Assembly: GCA_016286165.1 (NCBI GenBank)
Contig: JAEESE010000024.1
Span: 1 to 46,273 of the forward strand
Length of the DNA stretch: 46,273 bases
Origin: Bacteroidaceae bacterium
Lineage (GTDB): Bacteria > Bacteroidota > Bacteroidia > Bacteroidales > Bacteroidaceae
Direction: 5' to 3'
In this document: positions 16,014-23,336 of the stretch, piece by piece
Numbering within the stretch: the first letter of the stretch is position 1
Layout of the letters: each line of letters begins with the position of its first letter
Position numbers and translations under genes: made by a program
The notes under the pieces: generated by a model
What the model saw: the letters and a program-made list of their open reading frames with translations, nothing else
What the model was told of the DNA's origin: nothing
Database searches by the model: none

Positions 16014-16138
16014 CAAGTTAGCAAGTTAACATACTAACAAGTTAACAAGTAGACGAGTTGACAAGTTAACGAGTAGACGAGTTGTGTGTCACAACCAACT
16101 TGTTAACTTGTCAACTCGTTAACTCGTCAACTATTATA
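16014..16138. repeat. head-to-tail inverted short-repeat element (ACAAGTTAAC family)
   Basis: The acpP-fabF spacer consists of iterated units such as ACAAGTTAAC and GACGAGTTG (16014-16080). Then comes a central hairpin GTTGTG-TGT-CACAAC (16081-16095), followed by the inverse units (ACTTGTTAACTTGTCAACTC and so on, 16097-16133). The whole can fold into a long imperfect hairpin between two essential genes. Its function is unknown; it could modulate the acpP to fabF ratio. Confidence 0.7.
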
Positions 16139-16146
16139 TAGGTTTT

Positions 16147-17415
16147 ATGGAATTAAAAAGAGTAGTGGTTACAGGTCTCGGAGCTGTAACTCCACTAGGC
16201 AACTCAGTTGAAGAGACATGGGAAGGCCTGATTACCGGCAAGAGCGGTGCGGCTCCCATCACACGTTTCAATACAGAGAAATTCAAGACACAATTCGCCT
16301 GCGAGGTTAAAGGCTTTAACCCCGATGATTTCGGTATCGACCGTAAGGAGGCTCGTAAGATGGATCTGTACTGTCAGTATGCCATCGCTGCTGCCAATCA
16401 GGCTATTGCCGATAGCGGCTTGAACTATGAAGGTCTGGACAAGAATCGTGTCGGCGTCGTCTATGGCGTAGGTATCGGTGGTATCAAGACCTTTGAAGAT
16501 GAGATAGGAGCCTATGCTCGCACAGGCGCAGAGATTGGTCCTAAGTTCGGTCCTTTCTTCATCCCCAAGATGATTGCTGACATTGCAGCCGGACATATTA
16601 GCATTTTGCATGGCTTCCATGGTCCAAACTATGTGACCACGTCGGCTTGCGCTTCAAGCACTCATGCTTTGGGCAACGCATTCAACCTCATCCGTTTGGG
16701 TAAGGCTGACGTCATTGTAAGCGGAGGTGCTGAGGCTGCCATCACAGAAGGTGGCGTTGGCGGTTTCAACGCAATGAAGGCACTCTCTACCCGCAATGAT
16801 GAGCCCGAGACGGCCAGCCGTCCCTTCAGCGCTTCGCGCGACGGCTTCATCATGGGCGAAGGAGCCGGTTGCCTCATCCTTGAGGAACTGGAGCACGCCA
16901 AGGCTCGCGGAGCTAAGATTTATGCTGAGATGGTAGGCGAAGGTATGAGCGCTGATGCCCATCATATCACAGCGTCGCACCCCGAAGGCCTCGGCGCCAT
17001 CCTCGTGATGAAGAACGCTCTTGAGGATGCAGGTATGCAGCCCGATGAAATCGACTATATTAATGTACATGGTACATCGACACATGTAGGCGATATTTCC
17101 GAGGCAAAAGCCATCAAAGAGGTCTTTGGCAAGCATGCTTATGAGTTGAATATCTCATCGACAAAGTCAATGACAGGTCATCTGCTCGGCGCTGCCGGTG
17201 CTGTAGAGGCTTTGGCAAGTGTGCTGGCTGTGAAGAACGATATCGTTCCTCCTACTATCAACCACGCTGACGACGACCGCGACGAAGAGATCGACTACGA
17301 CCTCAACTTTACTTTCAACACGGCACAGAAGCGCACTGTTCGTGCAGCCCTGAGCAACACCTTCGGCTTTGGTGGACATAACGCTTGCGTTATTTTCAAG
17401 AAATACGAAGCCTAA
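16147..17415 (+). CDS. fabF: beta-ketoacyl-ACP synthase II
   Basis: FabF condenses malonyl-ACP with acyl-ACP during fatty acid elongation. The 422-residue protein contains the Cys-His-His active site: Cys168 (TSACASSTHALG), His308 (VHGTSTHVGD) and His345 (MTGHLLGAAG). It ends with the typical NTFGFGGHNACVIF. The length matches the family. It is the second gene of the acpP-fabF unit and is followed closely by rnc, as in many bacteria. Confidence 0.97.
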   Translation: MELKRVVVTGLGAVTPLGNSVEETWEGLITGKSGAAPITRFNTEKFKTQFACEVKGFNPDDFGIDRKEARKMDLYCQYAIAAANQAIADSGLNYEGLDKNRVGVVYGVGIGGIKTFEDEIGAYARTGAEIGPKFGPFFIPKMIADIAAGHISILHGFHGPNYVTTSACASSTHALGNAFNLIRLGKADVIVSGGAEAAITEGGVGGFNAMKALSTRNDEPETASRPFSASRDGFIMGEGAGCLILEELEHAKARGAKIYAEMVGEGMSADAHHITASHPEGLGAILVMKNALEDAGMQPDEIDYINVHGTSTHVGDISEAKAIKEVFGKHAYELNISSTKSMTGHLLGAAGAVEALASVLAVKNDIVPPTINHADDDRDEEIDYDLNFTFNTAQKRTVRAALSNTFGFGGHNACVIFKKYEA

Positions 17416-17441
17416 ACCGGTACTGCCAATATCTAACTACC

Positions 17442-18278
17442 GTGTTTGTCAATTCAAATTTTATAGACCGCATCAAACTCCCCTTCCGTAGTGATAGGGA
17501 GCTGGTGCGGTCTATTTATTCTATTTTAGGATTCTATCCTCACAACCTGAAGCACTACAAACAGGCTCTGGCCCACAAGTCCACGGCCCGTTCAGGCTCA
17601 CGCGGCAGCGATGAGCACAACGAGCGTCTTGAGTTTTTGGGCGATGCCGTCTTGGAGAGCATTGTAAGCGATATCTTATACCGCCGCTACCGCGATCGGC
17701 GCGAAGGCTTCCTTACCAACACCCGCAGCAAACTCGTTCAGCGCGACACGCTTAACAAGCTTGCCACGGAGATTGGACTGGAGCGTCTAGTACGTTCCAA
17801 CAGCCATTCGTCGAGCCACAATAATTATTTGGGCGGGAATGCTTTCGAAGCTCTTGTAGGTGCAATCTATCTCGACCGCGGCTACGACGCTTGTATGCAT
17901 TTTATGCGCGACCGTATCCTAAAGGCTGTTATTGATATAGACCGTATGGCAGCCCAGGAAGTCAACTTTAAGTCGAAATTGATAGAGTGGGCGCAGAAGA
18001 ATAAGCTGACCTTGGAATTCCGCATCATCGAAGAACGGCGTGAGAATAACTCAACGCCCGTCTTTGTGACGCGCACTATCATTGAAGGCCTTGACGGTGA
18101 AACGGGCCGTGGTTACTCTAAGAAAGAGAGCCACCAGCAAGCCGCCAAAGCTACGCTTGCAGCGCTCAAGAAGGACAAAGACTGGGTGCAAGCCATCTTC
18201 GACGCCAAGACAGCTCGCACTGCTGAGGAGGAAGAACCTGTGGCCCTCGTGCCTGAAGCCACCGACGATAACCTATGA
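17442..18278 (+). CDS. rnc: ribonuclease III
   Basis: RNase III cleaves double-stranded RNA in rRNA and mRNA processing. The catalytic signature NERLEFLGDAVLE lies near residue 62. A second conserved acidic motif is GNAFEALVGAIYLD near 134, and a C-terminal dsRNA-binding domain with KKESHQQAAKATLAAL ends near residue 245. The frame is open back to a TTG at 17385 inside fabF, but homologous sequence seems to begin near FIDRIKLPF. The GTG at 17442 (278 residues) is therefore preferred; no ATG is available. The stop overlaps the start of the next gene by four bases (ATGA), which indicates translational coupling. Confidence 0.93.
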   Translation: MFVNSNFIDRIKLPFRSDRELVRSIYSILGFYPHNLKHYKQALAHKSTARSGSRGSDEHNERLEFLGDAVLESIVSDILYRRYRDRREGFLTNTRSKLVQRDTLNKLATEIGLERLVRSNSHSSSHNNYLGGNAFEALVGAIYLDRGYDACMHFMRDRILKAVIDIDRMAAQEVNFKSKLIEWAQKNKLTLEFRIIEERRENNSTPVFVTRTIIEGLDGETGRGYSKKESHQQAAKATLAALKKDKDWVQAIFDAKTARTAEEEEPVALVPEATDDNL

Positions 18279-19786
18279 GTATCACCGATATCACACGTCT
18301 TATATTCGGCCCCCGCATTAAGTACATTGATGCTTATGCCAAGGATGCCGAAACCATTCAGATGAATGTTTTGCGCCGTCTCCTTAATGCTGCAAAGGAT
18401 ACAGAATGGGGGCGTTTGCACAACTTCAAGAATATCACGACTTACGAACAGTTTGTAGCTTCCTGTCCAATCAGCGGCTATGACGATCTGAAGGCTTCCA
18501 TTGATCGCATGCGACATGGCGAGCGTGATGTGCTCTGGCCGGGGCGTGTCGACTGGTATGCCAAGTCGAGCGGCACTACTAGCGACAAGAGTAAGTTCAT
18601 TCCCGTGTCGAAGCAGGCATTGAAGGATACTCATTATGCCGGCGGCTTCGACAGTGTTTCACTCTACCTGCACAACAATCCCAAGAGTCGTCTCTTCGAT
18701 GGCCGAGCGCTGGTGCTGGGCGGTTCTCATGCTCCCAACTACAATGTCAAACATTCTTATGTGGGCGACTTGAGTGCAATTCTCATTGAGAACATGAATC
18801 CCTTGGTCAATTATGTTCGGGTGCCTAGTAAGAAAACGGCTTTGCTTTCCGATTTCGAGCAGAAGCGCGAGCGCATAGCACGAGAGGCAATGCACAGAGA
18901 TGTGAGAAGCCTGAGCGGTGTCCCATCGTGGATGCTTTCGGTGCTCGATTATATGCTCGAATTGTCAGGCAAGAGTACCCTCGACGAATTATGGCCTAAC
19001 CTGGAAGTATTCTGGCATGGCGGGGTGGCTTTCACACCATATCGAGAGCAGTATCATCGCATCATTCGTTCACCGAAGATGCACTATATGGAGACCTATA
19101 ATGCCAGCGAAGGTTTCTTCGGCATCCAAAGTGACCCCGCCGATGCTTCGCTGTTGTTGATGATTGACTATGGTGTTTTCTTTGAGTTCATTCCAATGAA
19201 CGAGATGGACCGCCCGAATCCCACTGTCGTGCCGTTGTGGGCTGTTCGTCCGGGGCAGAACTACGCCATGGTTATTTCAACCTCCAGTGGTCTTTGGCGT
19301 TATCTTATCGGCGACACAGTGCGCTTCACGCAGACTTCGCCTTATAAGTTCGTCATTTCAGGCCGCACTAAATGTTTCATCAACGCCTTCGGTGAGGAAC
19401 TTATCATGGACAATGCCGAACAGGGCTTGGCACGAGCCTGTGCTGCTACGGGCGCAGAGGTTTTGGAATACACCGCAGCCCCCGTATTCATGGACGAGGA
19501 GGGACATTGCCGTCATCAGTGGTTGATCGAGTTCTCAAAAGAACCGGCCGATATGGATGCGTTTGCAGAGTTGCTTGATAAGTCTTTGCAGGACATAAAC
19601 TCCGACTACGAGGCCAAGCGCTTTAAGAATATCACCCTTCAACCATTGGAGATTATCACTGCCCGTCGCGGCCTCTTCAACGATTGGCTCAAAAGTCGTG
19701 GCAAACTCGGTGGTCAGCACAAAGTGCCCCGCCTTGGCAACGACAGAGATATTATTGAGCAGCTGATAAAGATGAATTGTGAATAG
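18275..19786 (+). CDS. GH3-family acyl-adenylate-forming protein
   Basis: This 503-residue protein belongs to the GH3 superfamily named after plant auxin-conjugating enzymes. Those enzymes use ATP to adenylate a carboxylic acid and then conjugate it to an amine. The phosphate-binding signature YAKSSGTTSDKSKFIPVS lies near residues 93-110. Other family motifs are YNASEGFFGIQ (about 276), YLIGDTVRFT (about 346) and the C-terminal GRTKCFINAFGEEL. Bacteroidetes members are common, but their substrates are not established. It overlaps rnc by four bases and precedes a lipoprotein gene in the same direction. Confidence 0.85.
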   Translation: MSITDITRLIFGPRIKYIDAYAKDAETIQMNVLRRLLNAAKDTEWGRLHNFKNITTYEQFVASCPISGYDDLKASIDRMRHGERDVLWPGRVDWYAKSSGTTSDKSKFIPVSKQALKDTHYAGGFDSVSLYLHNNPKSRLFDGRALVLGGSHAPNYNVKHSYVGDLSAILIENMNPLVNYVRVPSKKTALLSDFEQKRERIAREAMHRDVRSLSGVPSWMLSVLDYMLELSGKSTLDELWPNLEVFWHGGVAFTPYREQYHRIIRSPKMHYMETYNASEGFFGIQSDPADASLLLMIDYGVFFEFIPMNEMDRPNPTVVPLWAVRPGQNYAMVISTSSGLWRYLIGDTVRFTQTSPYKFVISGRTKCFINAFGEELIMDNAEQGLARACAATGAEVLEYTAAPVFMDEEGHCRHQWLIEFSKEPADMDAFAELLDKSLQDINSDYEAKRFKNITLQPLEIITARRGLFNDWLKSRGKLGGQHKVPRLGNDRDIIEQLIKMNCE

Positions 19787-19813
19787 AAATCAATAATTAA
19801 TAACAGATAGCAG

Positions 19814-21874
19814 ATGGAACTGTTTTGGCAAAGTTGGAGACAGCGCTTTCTTGACGCCGCTCAGCGCGCGCATCACAAAAGTGATGAGCGAGCCGGTTCC
19901 GGCCTGTTTGTCATTTATTACCTGTTATTCGTTATTTTATTCGCTTGTGCCTGTGCAAACATCGGTTCGCCCGATGGTGGACCATATGATGAACATCCTC
20001 CGCGCGTGTTAGCCAGCTCGCCTGCAAATCAGGCAAAGCAGAACGACAAGCGGAAGATGACCATAGTCTTCGATGAGTATATCAAGATAGAGAATGCCAG
20101 CGAGAAGGTAGTCGTTTCACCTCCGCAAGTCGAGGCACCTAATATCCGTGCCGTAGGCAAGACAGTGCGTATTGAACTCTTCGATTCCTTGCAGCCCAAC
20201 ACCACTTACACCGTGGATTTTGCCGATGCTATCGTTGATAACAACGAGGGCAACCCTATGGGCAACTATACTTATTCCTTCTCCACAGGCGACGTCATTG
20301 ATACGATGGAGGTGTCAGGCTATGTCCTTAATGCAGAGGACCTTGAACCGGTCAAGGGCATACTCGTTGGCCTCTATGCCGTGAACGAGGATGGCACTGT
20401 GCCCGACTCACTGTTGCGCACGAAAGCTTTAGAGCGTGTTAGTCGCACCAACGGCAGCGGTCATTTCGTGATAAAAGGCGTGGCGCGTGACCGTCGTTAC
20501 CGAGCTTTCGCCCTCAAGGATGTTGACGGTAATTTCCAGTTCTCACAGAAAAGTGAGATGGTAGCTTTCGATACTGCCTATTTCGAAACTTCATGTGGCC
20601 CAGATATCCGTCTTGATACCATTTGGGCTGATAGCGTGCACTATGATAGTATTATGCCTGTGCACTACACCCATTTCTACCCCGACAATATTGTCCTGCG
20701 CAGTTTCTTGGAGGAAGGGCAGGACCGTCATCTGCTGAAGATACAGCGTGATGTCCCAGAGATGTTTACCGCCTTCTTTACTGCCCCCTCAGACACTTTG
20801 CCCCGTATCAAAGGCCTCAACTTTGAGGGCGATGGCGGCTTTATCGTGGAGGCTTCGGAACGTCTTGATACCATCACCTATTGGATTCCAGACACTACTA
20901 TTGCATACTCTGATACGCTTGAGTTCGAGTTCTCGTATCTTGACAGCGACACTCTTCACCAGTTGGTATGGAAGCCGGACACTCAGTATTTGGTTCCAAA
21001 AGTGACACATGAAAAGCAGCTCAAAGAACTTGAGAAGAAGAACGAGGATTGGGAGAAGGAACAGAAGAAGAAACGTAAGAAGAATCCAAACCTGCCGCCC
21101 GAGGAGAACCCAAACCTCATCACTTGGCTGACCATAGAATGTAAACCAGGCGGTAGCCTCGACCCCAATCAGACGCCTGTGCTCACTTTTTCTGAACCTA
21201 TAGCTCCCATTGACAGTGCCGCCGTTCATTTCAAGCTGAAGGTGGACTCATTGTGGGAGGAAGTACCTTTCCGCTTTGAACCGGTCGAGGGCTCTCCTCG
21301 TCGTTATCAACTCTTTGCCGAATGGGAGTTGGACCAGCAATATTCCTTTGATATCGACAGCGCTGCCGTACAAGGGCTGCTCGGCCATACTAACAAGCCC
21401 TTTCATCAAGATTTCCGTATACCAAAGGAAGATACCTACGGAGCTCTCTTCATACAGTGTATGGGTGCTGACTCGACAGCTGTAGTGCAGCTACTTAACA
21501 GCAGCGACAAGCCTGTTAGAACCGAGCGTGCCAACGCCCAAGGACGTGCTGATTTCTACTACCTCAAGCCGGGCGACTACTACCTGCGTTGCTTCATCGA
21601 CCGTAATGGTGATGGCGTATGGACTACTGGCGACTACGACAGCGGCACGGCGCCTGAAGAGACTTTTTATTTCCCTAAGCCACTGACCGTGAAAGCACAG
21701 TGGGAAATTGATCAGCAATGGGATTTGCGAGGTATTGATACCTATAAGCAGAAACCTGAGAGGCTGACCAAGCAGAAGGCCGATAAGAAGAAAGACCCGC
21801 GCCAGCGTAACAAAGAACGCGAGGCGGCAATGGAACGTGAGTCCAAGAAACGAACACAGAAGAATAACTCATAG
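19814..21874 (+). CDS. lipoprotein with N-terminal Ig-like (Big_5/SbsA-type) domain
   Basis: This 686-residue exported protein starts with an unusually long, charged N-terminus before a hydrophobic segment (about residues 30-44, LFVIYYLLFVILFA). A cysteine-containing lipobox-like CACANIGSPDGGPYDE follows. The domain after it (PPRVLASSPANQAKQNDKRK...IVFDEYIKIENA) is typical of bacterial Ig-like domain 5. Further regions include a carboxypeptidase-regulatory-like segment (GYVLNAEDLEPVKGILVGLY), a Lys/Glu-rich linker at about 400-430, and a second Ig-like part. The extreme C-terminus is strongly basic. The function is unknown; a cell-surface or outer-membrane role is likely. ATG 19814 is the first start, but a shorter start near the hydrophobic stretch cannot be excluded. 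Confidence 0.75.
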   Translation: MELFWQSWRQRFLDAAQRAHHKSDERAGSGLFVIYYLLFVILFACACANIGSPDGGPYDEHPPRVLASSPANQAKQNDKRKMTIVFDEYIKIENASEKVVVSPPQVEAPNIRAVGKTVRIELFDSLQPNTTYTVDFADAIVDNNEGNPMGNYTYSFSTGDVIDTMEVSGYVLNAEDLEPVKGILVGLYAVNEDGTVPDSLLRTKALERVSRTNGSGHFVIKGVARDRRYRAFALKDVDGNFQFSQKSEMVAFDTAYFETSCGPDIRLDTIWADSVHYDSIMPVHYTHFYPDNIVLRSFLEEGQDRHLLKIQRDVPEMFTAFFTAPSDTLPRIKGLNFEGDGGFIVEASERLDTITYWIPDTTIAYSDTLEFEFSYLDSDTLHQLVWKPDTQYLVPKVTHEKQLKELEKKNEDWEKEQKKKRKKNPNLPPEENPNLITWLTIECKPGGSLDPNQTPVLTFSEPIAPIDSAAVHFKLKVDSLWEEVPFRFEPVEGSPRRYQLFAEWELDQQYSFDIDSAAVQGLLGHTNKPFHQDFRIPKEDTYGALFIQCMGADSTAVVQLLNSSDKPVRTERANAQGRADFYYLKPGDYYLRCFIDRNGDGVWTTGDYDSGTAPEETFYFPKPLTVKAQWEIDQQWDLRGIDTYKQKPERLTKQKADKKKDPRQRNKEREAAMERESKKRTQKNNS

Positions 21875-21962
21875 AGATCTTACCAATTCTTTGTGTTAGC
21901 CTTAAACCTTTCGGCAAGCAGAGGTATCTTATAAGTAACGGAACGCAAAAACTCTATTGCTT

Positions 21963-22775
21963 ATGAAAAAGACATTCCATGCCATCATACTTTTAGCTCT
22001 GGCCGCCTTAATGCCGGCCGCAGCTCAGTGCCCGCTCAGGAACACGGCCTTCAACGCGGGTGAGTCACTTCGTTACCAGCTCTATTTCAACTGGCAGTTC
22101 GTGTGGCTTAAGGCCGGTACCGCATCTTTGGATATTAAGGATGCGTCCTATCAGGGCCGCTCTTGTCTCAAGGCCAGCCTTATTACCAAGGGCAGTCCGC
22201 GTACAGACAAGTTCTTCATGATGCGCGACACACTCACCAGTTTTTTCACCAGCGAACTTGAACCGTTATATTATCGCAAGGGAGCACGTGAAGGCAAGCG
22301 CTATTACACTGATGAGGCTTGGTATACTCATACAGCTAACTCCGTAGACGTGCGCCAACGTTACCACAAGGAGGGCTCCGATGCCCGCACCAACGAGCAA
22401 CGATCCGCAGAGTGTGTGTTCGACATGGTCTCAATGATGATGCGTGCTCGTTCCTTCGACCCGTCGGCCTACCGCGAAGGCCAGCGCATTAACTTCCTCA
22501 TGGCCGACAATGGGCATGTCAAGACGGAGACACTCATCTTCCGCGGTCGCAAGAACTATAAGATGGACAGCACAGGTGTCACCTACCGCTGCCTCGTCTT
22601 CTCGTTCATCGAGCGCAAGGACAAAAAAGATAAGGAAGTGGTCACATTCTATATCACCGACGACCAGAATCATATACCCGTGCGCTTAGACCTCTTCTTG
22701 CGTTTCGGCACTGCCAAGGCCTTCCTTACTTCACAGACGGAGCCGCGCAATCCTCAGACTTCGATAATCAAGTGA
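21963..22775 (+). CDS. DUF3108 secreted protein
   Basis: This 270-residue protein has a signal peptide (MKKTFHAIILLALAALMPAAAQ). The mature part matches the DUF3108 pattern: FNAGESLRYQLYFNWQFVWLK at the start, then LYYRKGAREGKRYYTDEAWY and a C-terminal NHIPVRLDLFLRFGTAKAF. It is probably periplasmic and beta-rich; the function is not established. An in-frame TTG at 21957 precedes the ATG by two codons and is unlikely to be used. A strong terminator follows at 22827-22862. Confidence 0.8.
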   Translation: MKKTFHAIILLALAALMPAAAQCPLRNTAFNAGESLRYQLYFNWQFVWLKAGTASLDIKDASYQGRSCLKASLITKGSPRTDKFFMMRDTLTSFFTSELEPLYYRKGAREGKRYYTDEAWYTHTANSVDVRQRYHKEGSDARTNEQRSAECVFDMVSMMMRARSFDPSAYREGQRINFLMADNGHVKTETLIFRGRKNYKMDSTGVTYRCLVFSFIERKDKKDKEVVTFYITDDQNHIPVRLDLFLRFGTAKAFLTSQTEPRNPQTSIIK

Positions 22776-22826
22776 CAGGGGTAAGGGCTGAGCGCCTTGA
22801 GTCTCTGAATATAAATAGAAAAAACA

Positions 22827-22862
22827 AAAAGGCTGTGTCATTAGTTTTTGACACAGCCTTTT
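22827..22862. terminator. bidirectional terminator
   Basis: A 14-bp stem (22827-22840 with 22849-22862) with an eight-base loop is flanked by A- and T-runs. It lies between the DUF3108 gene and the oppositely oriented tRNA-Pro. The core GGCTGTGTC/GACACAGCC is the same as in the terminator after nifJ. Confidence 0.85.
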
Positions 22863-22871
22863 CTCATTGCG

Positions 22872-22944
22872 TCGGAAAGAGGCGACTCGAACGCCCGACC
22901 CCTACGTCCCGAACGTAGTGCGCTACCAACTGCGCTACTTTCCG
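22872..22944 (-). tRNA. tRNA-Pro(CGG)
   Basis: The minus strand folds as a complete 73-nt tRNA. It has acceptor CGGAAAG/CTTTCCG with discriminator A, a D-arm GCGC/GCGC with AGTTGGTA, an anticodon stem CTACG/CGTAG, the loop TTCGGGA (anticodon CGG, reads CCG proline), and a T-arm with TTCGAGT. CCA is not encoded. It is transcribed away from tRNA-Phe. Confidence 0.95.
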
Positions 22945-22954
22945 ATTGCGGGTG

Positions 22955-22962
22955 CAAAGTTA
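22955..22962 (-). promoter_or_regulatory. promoter -7 element for tRNA-Pro
   Basis: On the minus strand TAACTTTG (22962-22955) fits TAnnTTTG and is followed by CACCCGCAAT up to the tRNA. No clear -33 TTTG is seen at the expected spacing. Confidence 0.55.
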
Positions 22963-23033
22963 TATATAATTTGCGATTTACCACCTAATATTTGCTATTT
23001 TTTTCGTTTTAAGCTAATATTTTTAGATAAATA

Positions 23034-23065
23034 TTTGCACAGACAAGAAAAAACGTATACCTTTG
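23034..23065 (+). promoter_or_regulatory. promoter for tRNA-Phe
   Basis: TTTG (23034-23037), a 20-nt spacer and TACCTTTG (23058-23065) give a consensus promoter, followed by CACCCGCAAA. The predicted transcript starts about 30 nt before the mature tRNA. Confidence 0.8.
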
Positions 23066-23100
23066 CACCCGCAAATCCGAAAGGATATGCATTCGAAGAT

Positions 23101-23173
23101 GGTGTCATAGCTCAGTTGGTAGAGCAAAGGACTGAAAATCCTTGTGTCCCCGGTTCGATTCCTGGTGACACCA
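23101..23173 (+). tRNA. tRNA-Phe(GAA)
   Basis: This is a complete cloverleaf. Acceptor GGTGTCA pairs with TGACACC, with discriminator A. The D-arm is GCTC/GAGC, the anticodon stem AAGGA/TCCTT with loop CTGAAAA (anticodon GAA), and the T-arm CCCGG/CCTGG with TTCGATT. CCA is not encoded. A dedicated terminator follows at 23177. Confidence 0.97.
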
Positions 23174-23176
23174 CCC

Positions 23177-23210
23177 AAGCCCTAATTGATTTATCAGTTA
23201 GGGCTTTTTT
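23177..23210 (+). terminator. terminator of tRNA-Phe
   Basis: AAGCCCTAA (23177-23185) pairs with TTAGGGCTT (23198-23206), with an extra inner TGA/TCA pairing, followed by a run of T residues. It ends the single-tRNA transcript. Confidence 0.85.
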
Positions 23211-23309
23211 GTGTCCGTTCCTTCTGCTATAAACTTAAGGCCAAGAAAGAATAAATGTCTTTCTTTTGAAATAATTTTGCTTTTCAATGACCAATATTCA
23301 ATTTATTAC

Positions 23310-23317
23310 TATCTTTG
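23310..23317 (+). promoter_or_regulatory. promoter -7 element for the amylase gene
   Basis: TATCTTTG at 23310-23317 fits the -7 consensus and lies 19 nt before ATG 23337, which supports that start over the upstream open frame. The -33 region is not clear. Confidence 0.55.
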
Positions 23318-23336
23318 TAGCGGAAAAAGAAAACCA

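Noticed and set aside
17385..17441. Longer rnc start at TTG 17385 overlapping fabF
   Set aside because: The extension uses a rare TTG start inside the fabF coding region and has no family-like sequence; GTG 17442 is nearer the expected N-terminus.
22867..23232. 121-codon forward frame
   Set aside because: It spans both tRNA genes and the tRNA-Phe terminator, so it is not a protein gene.
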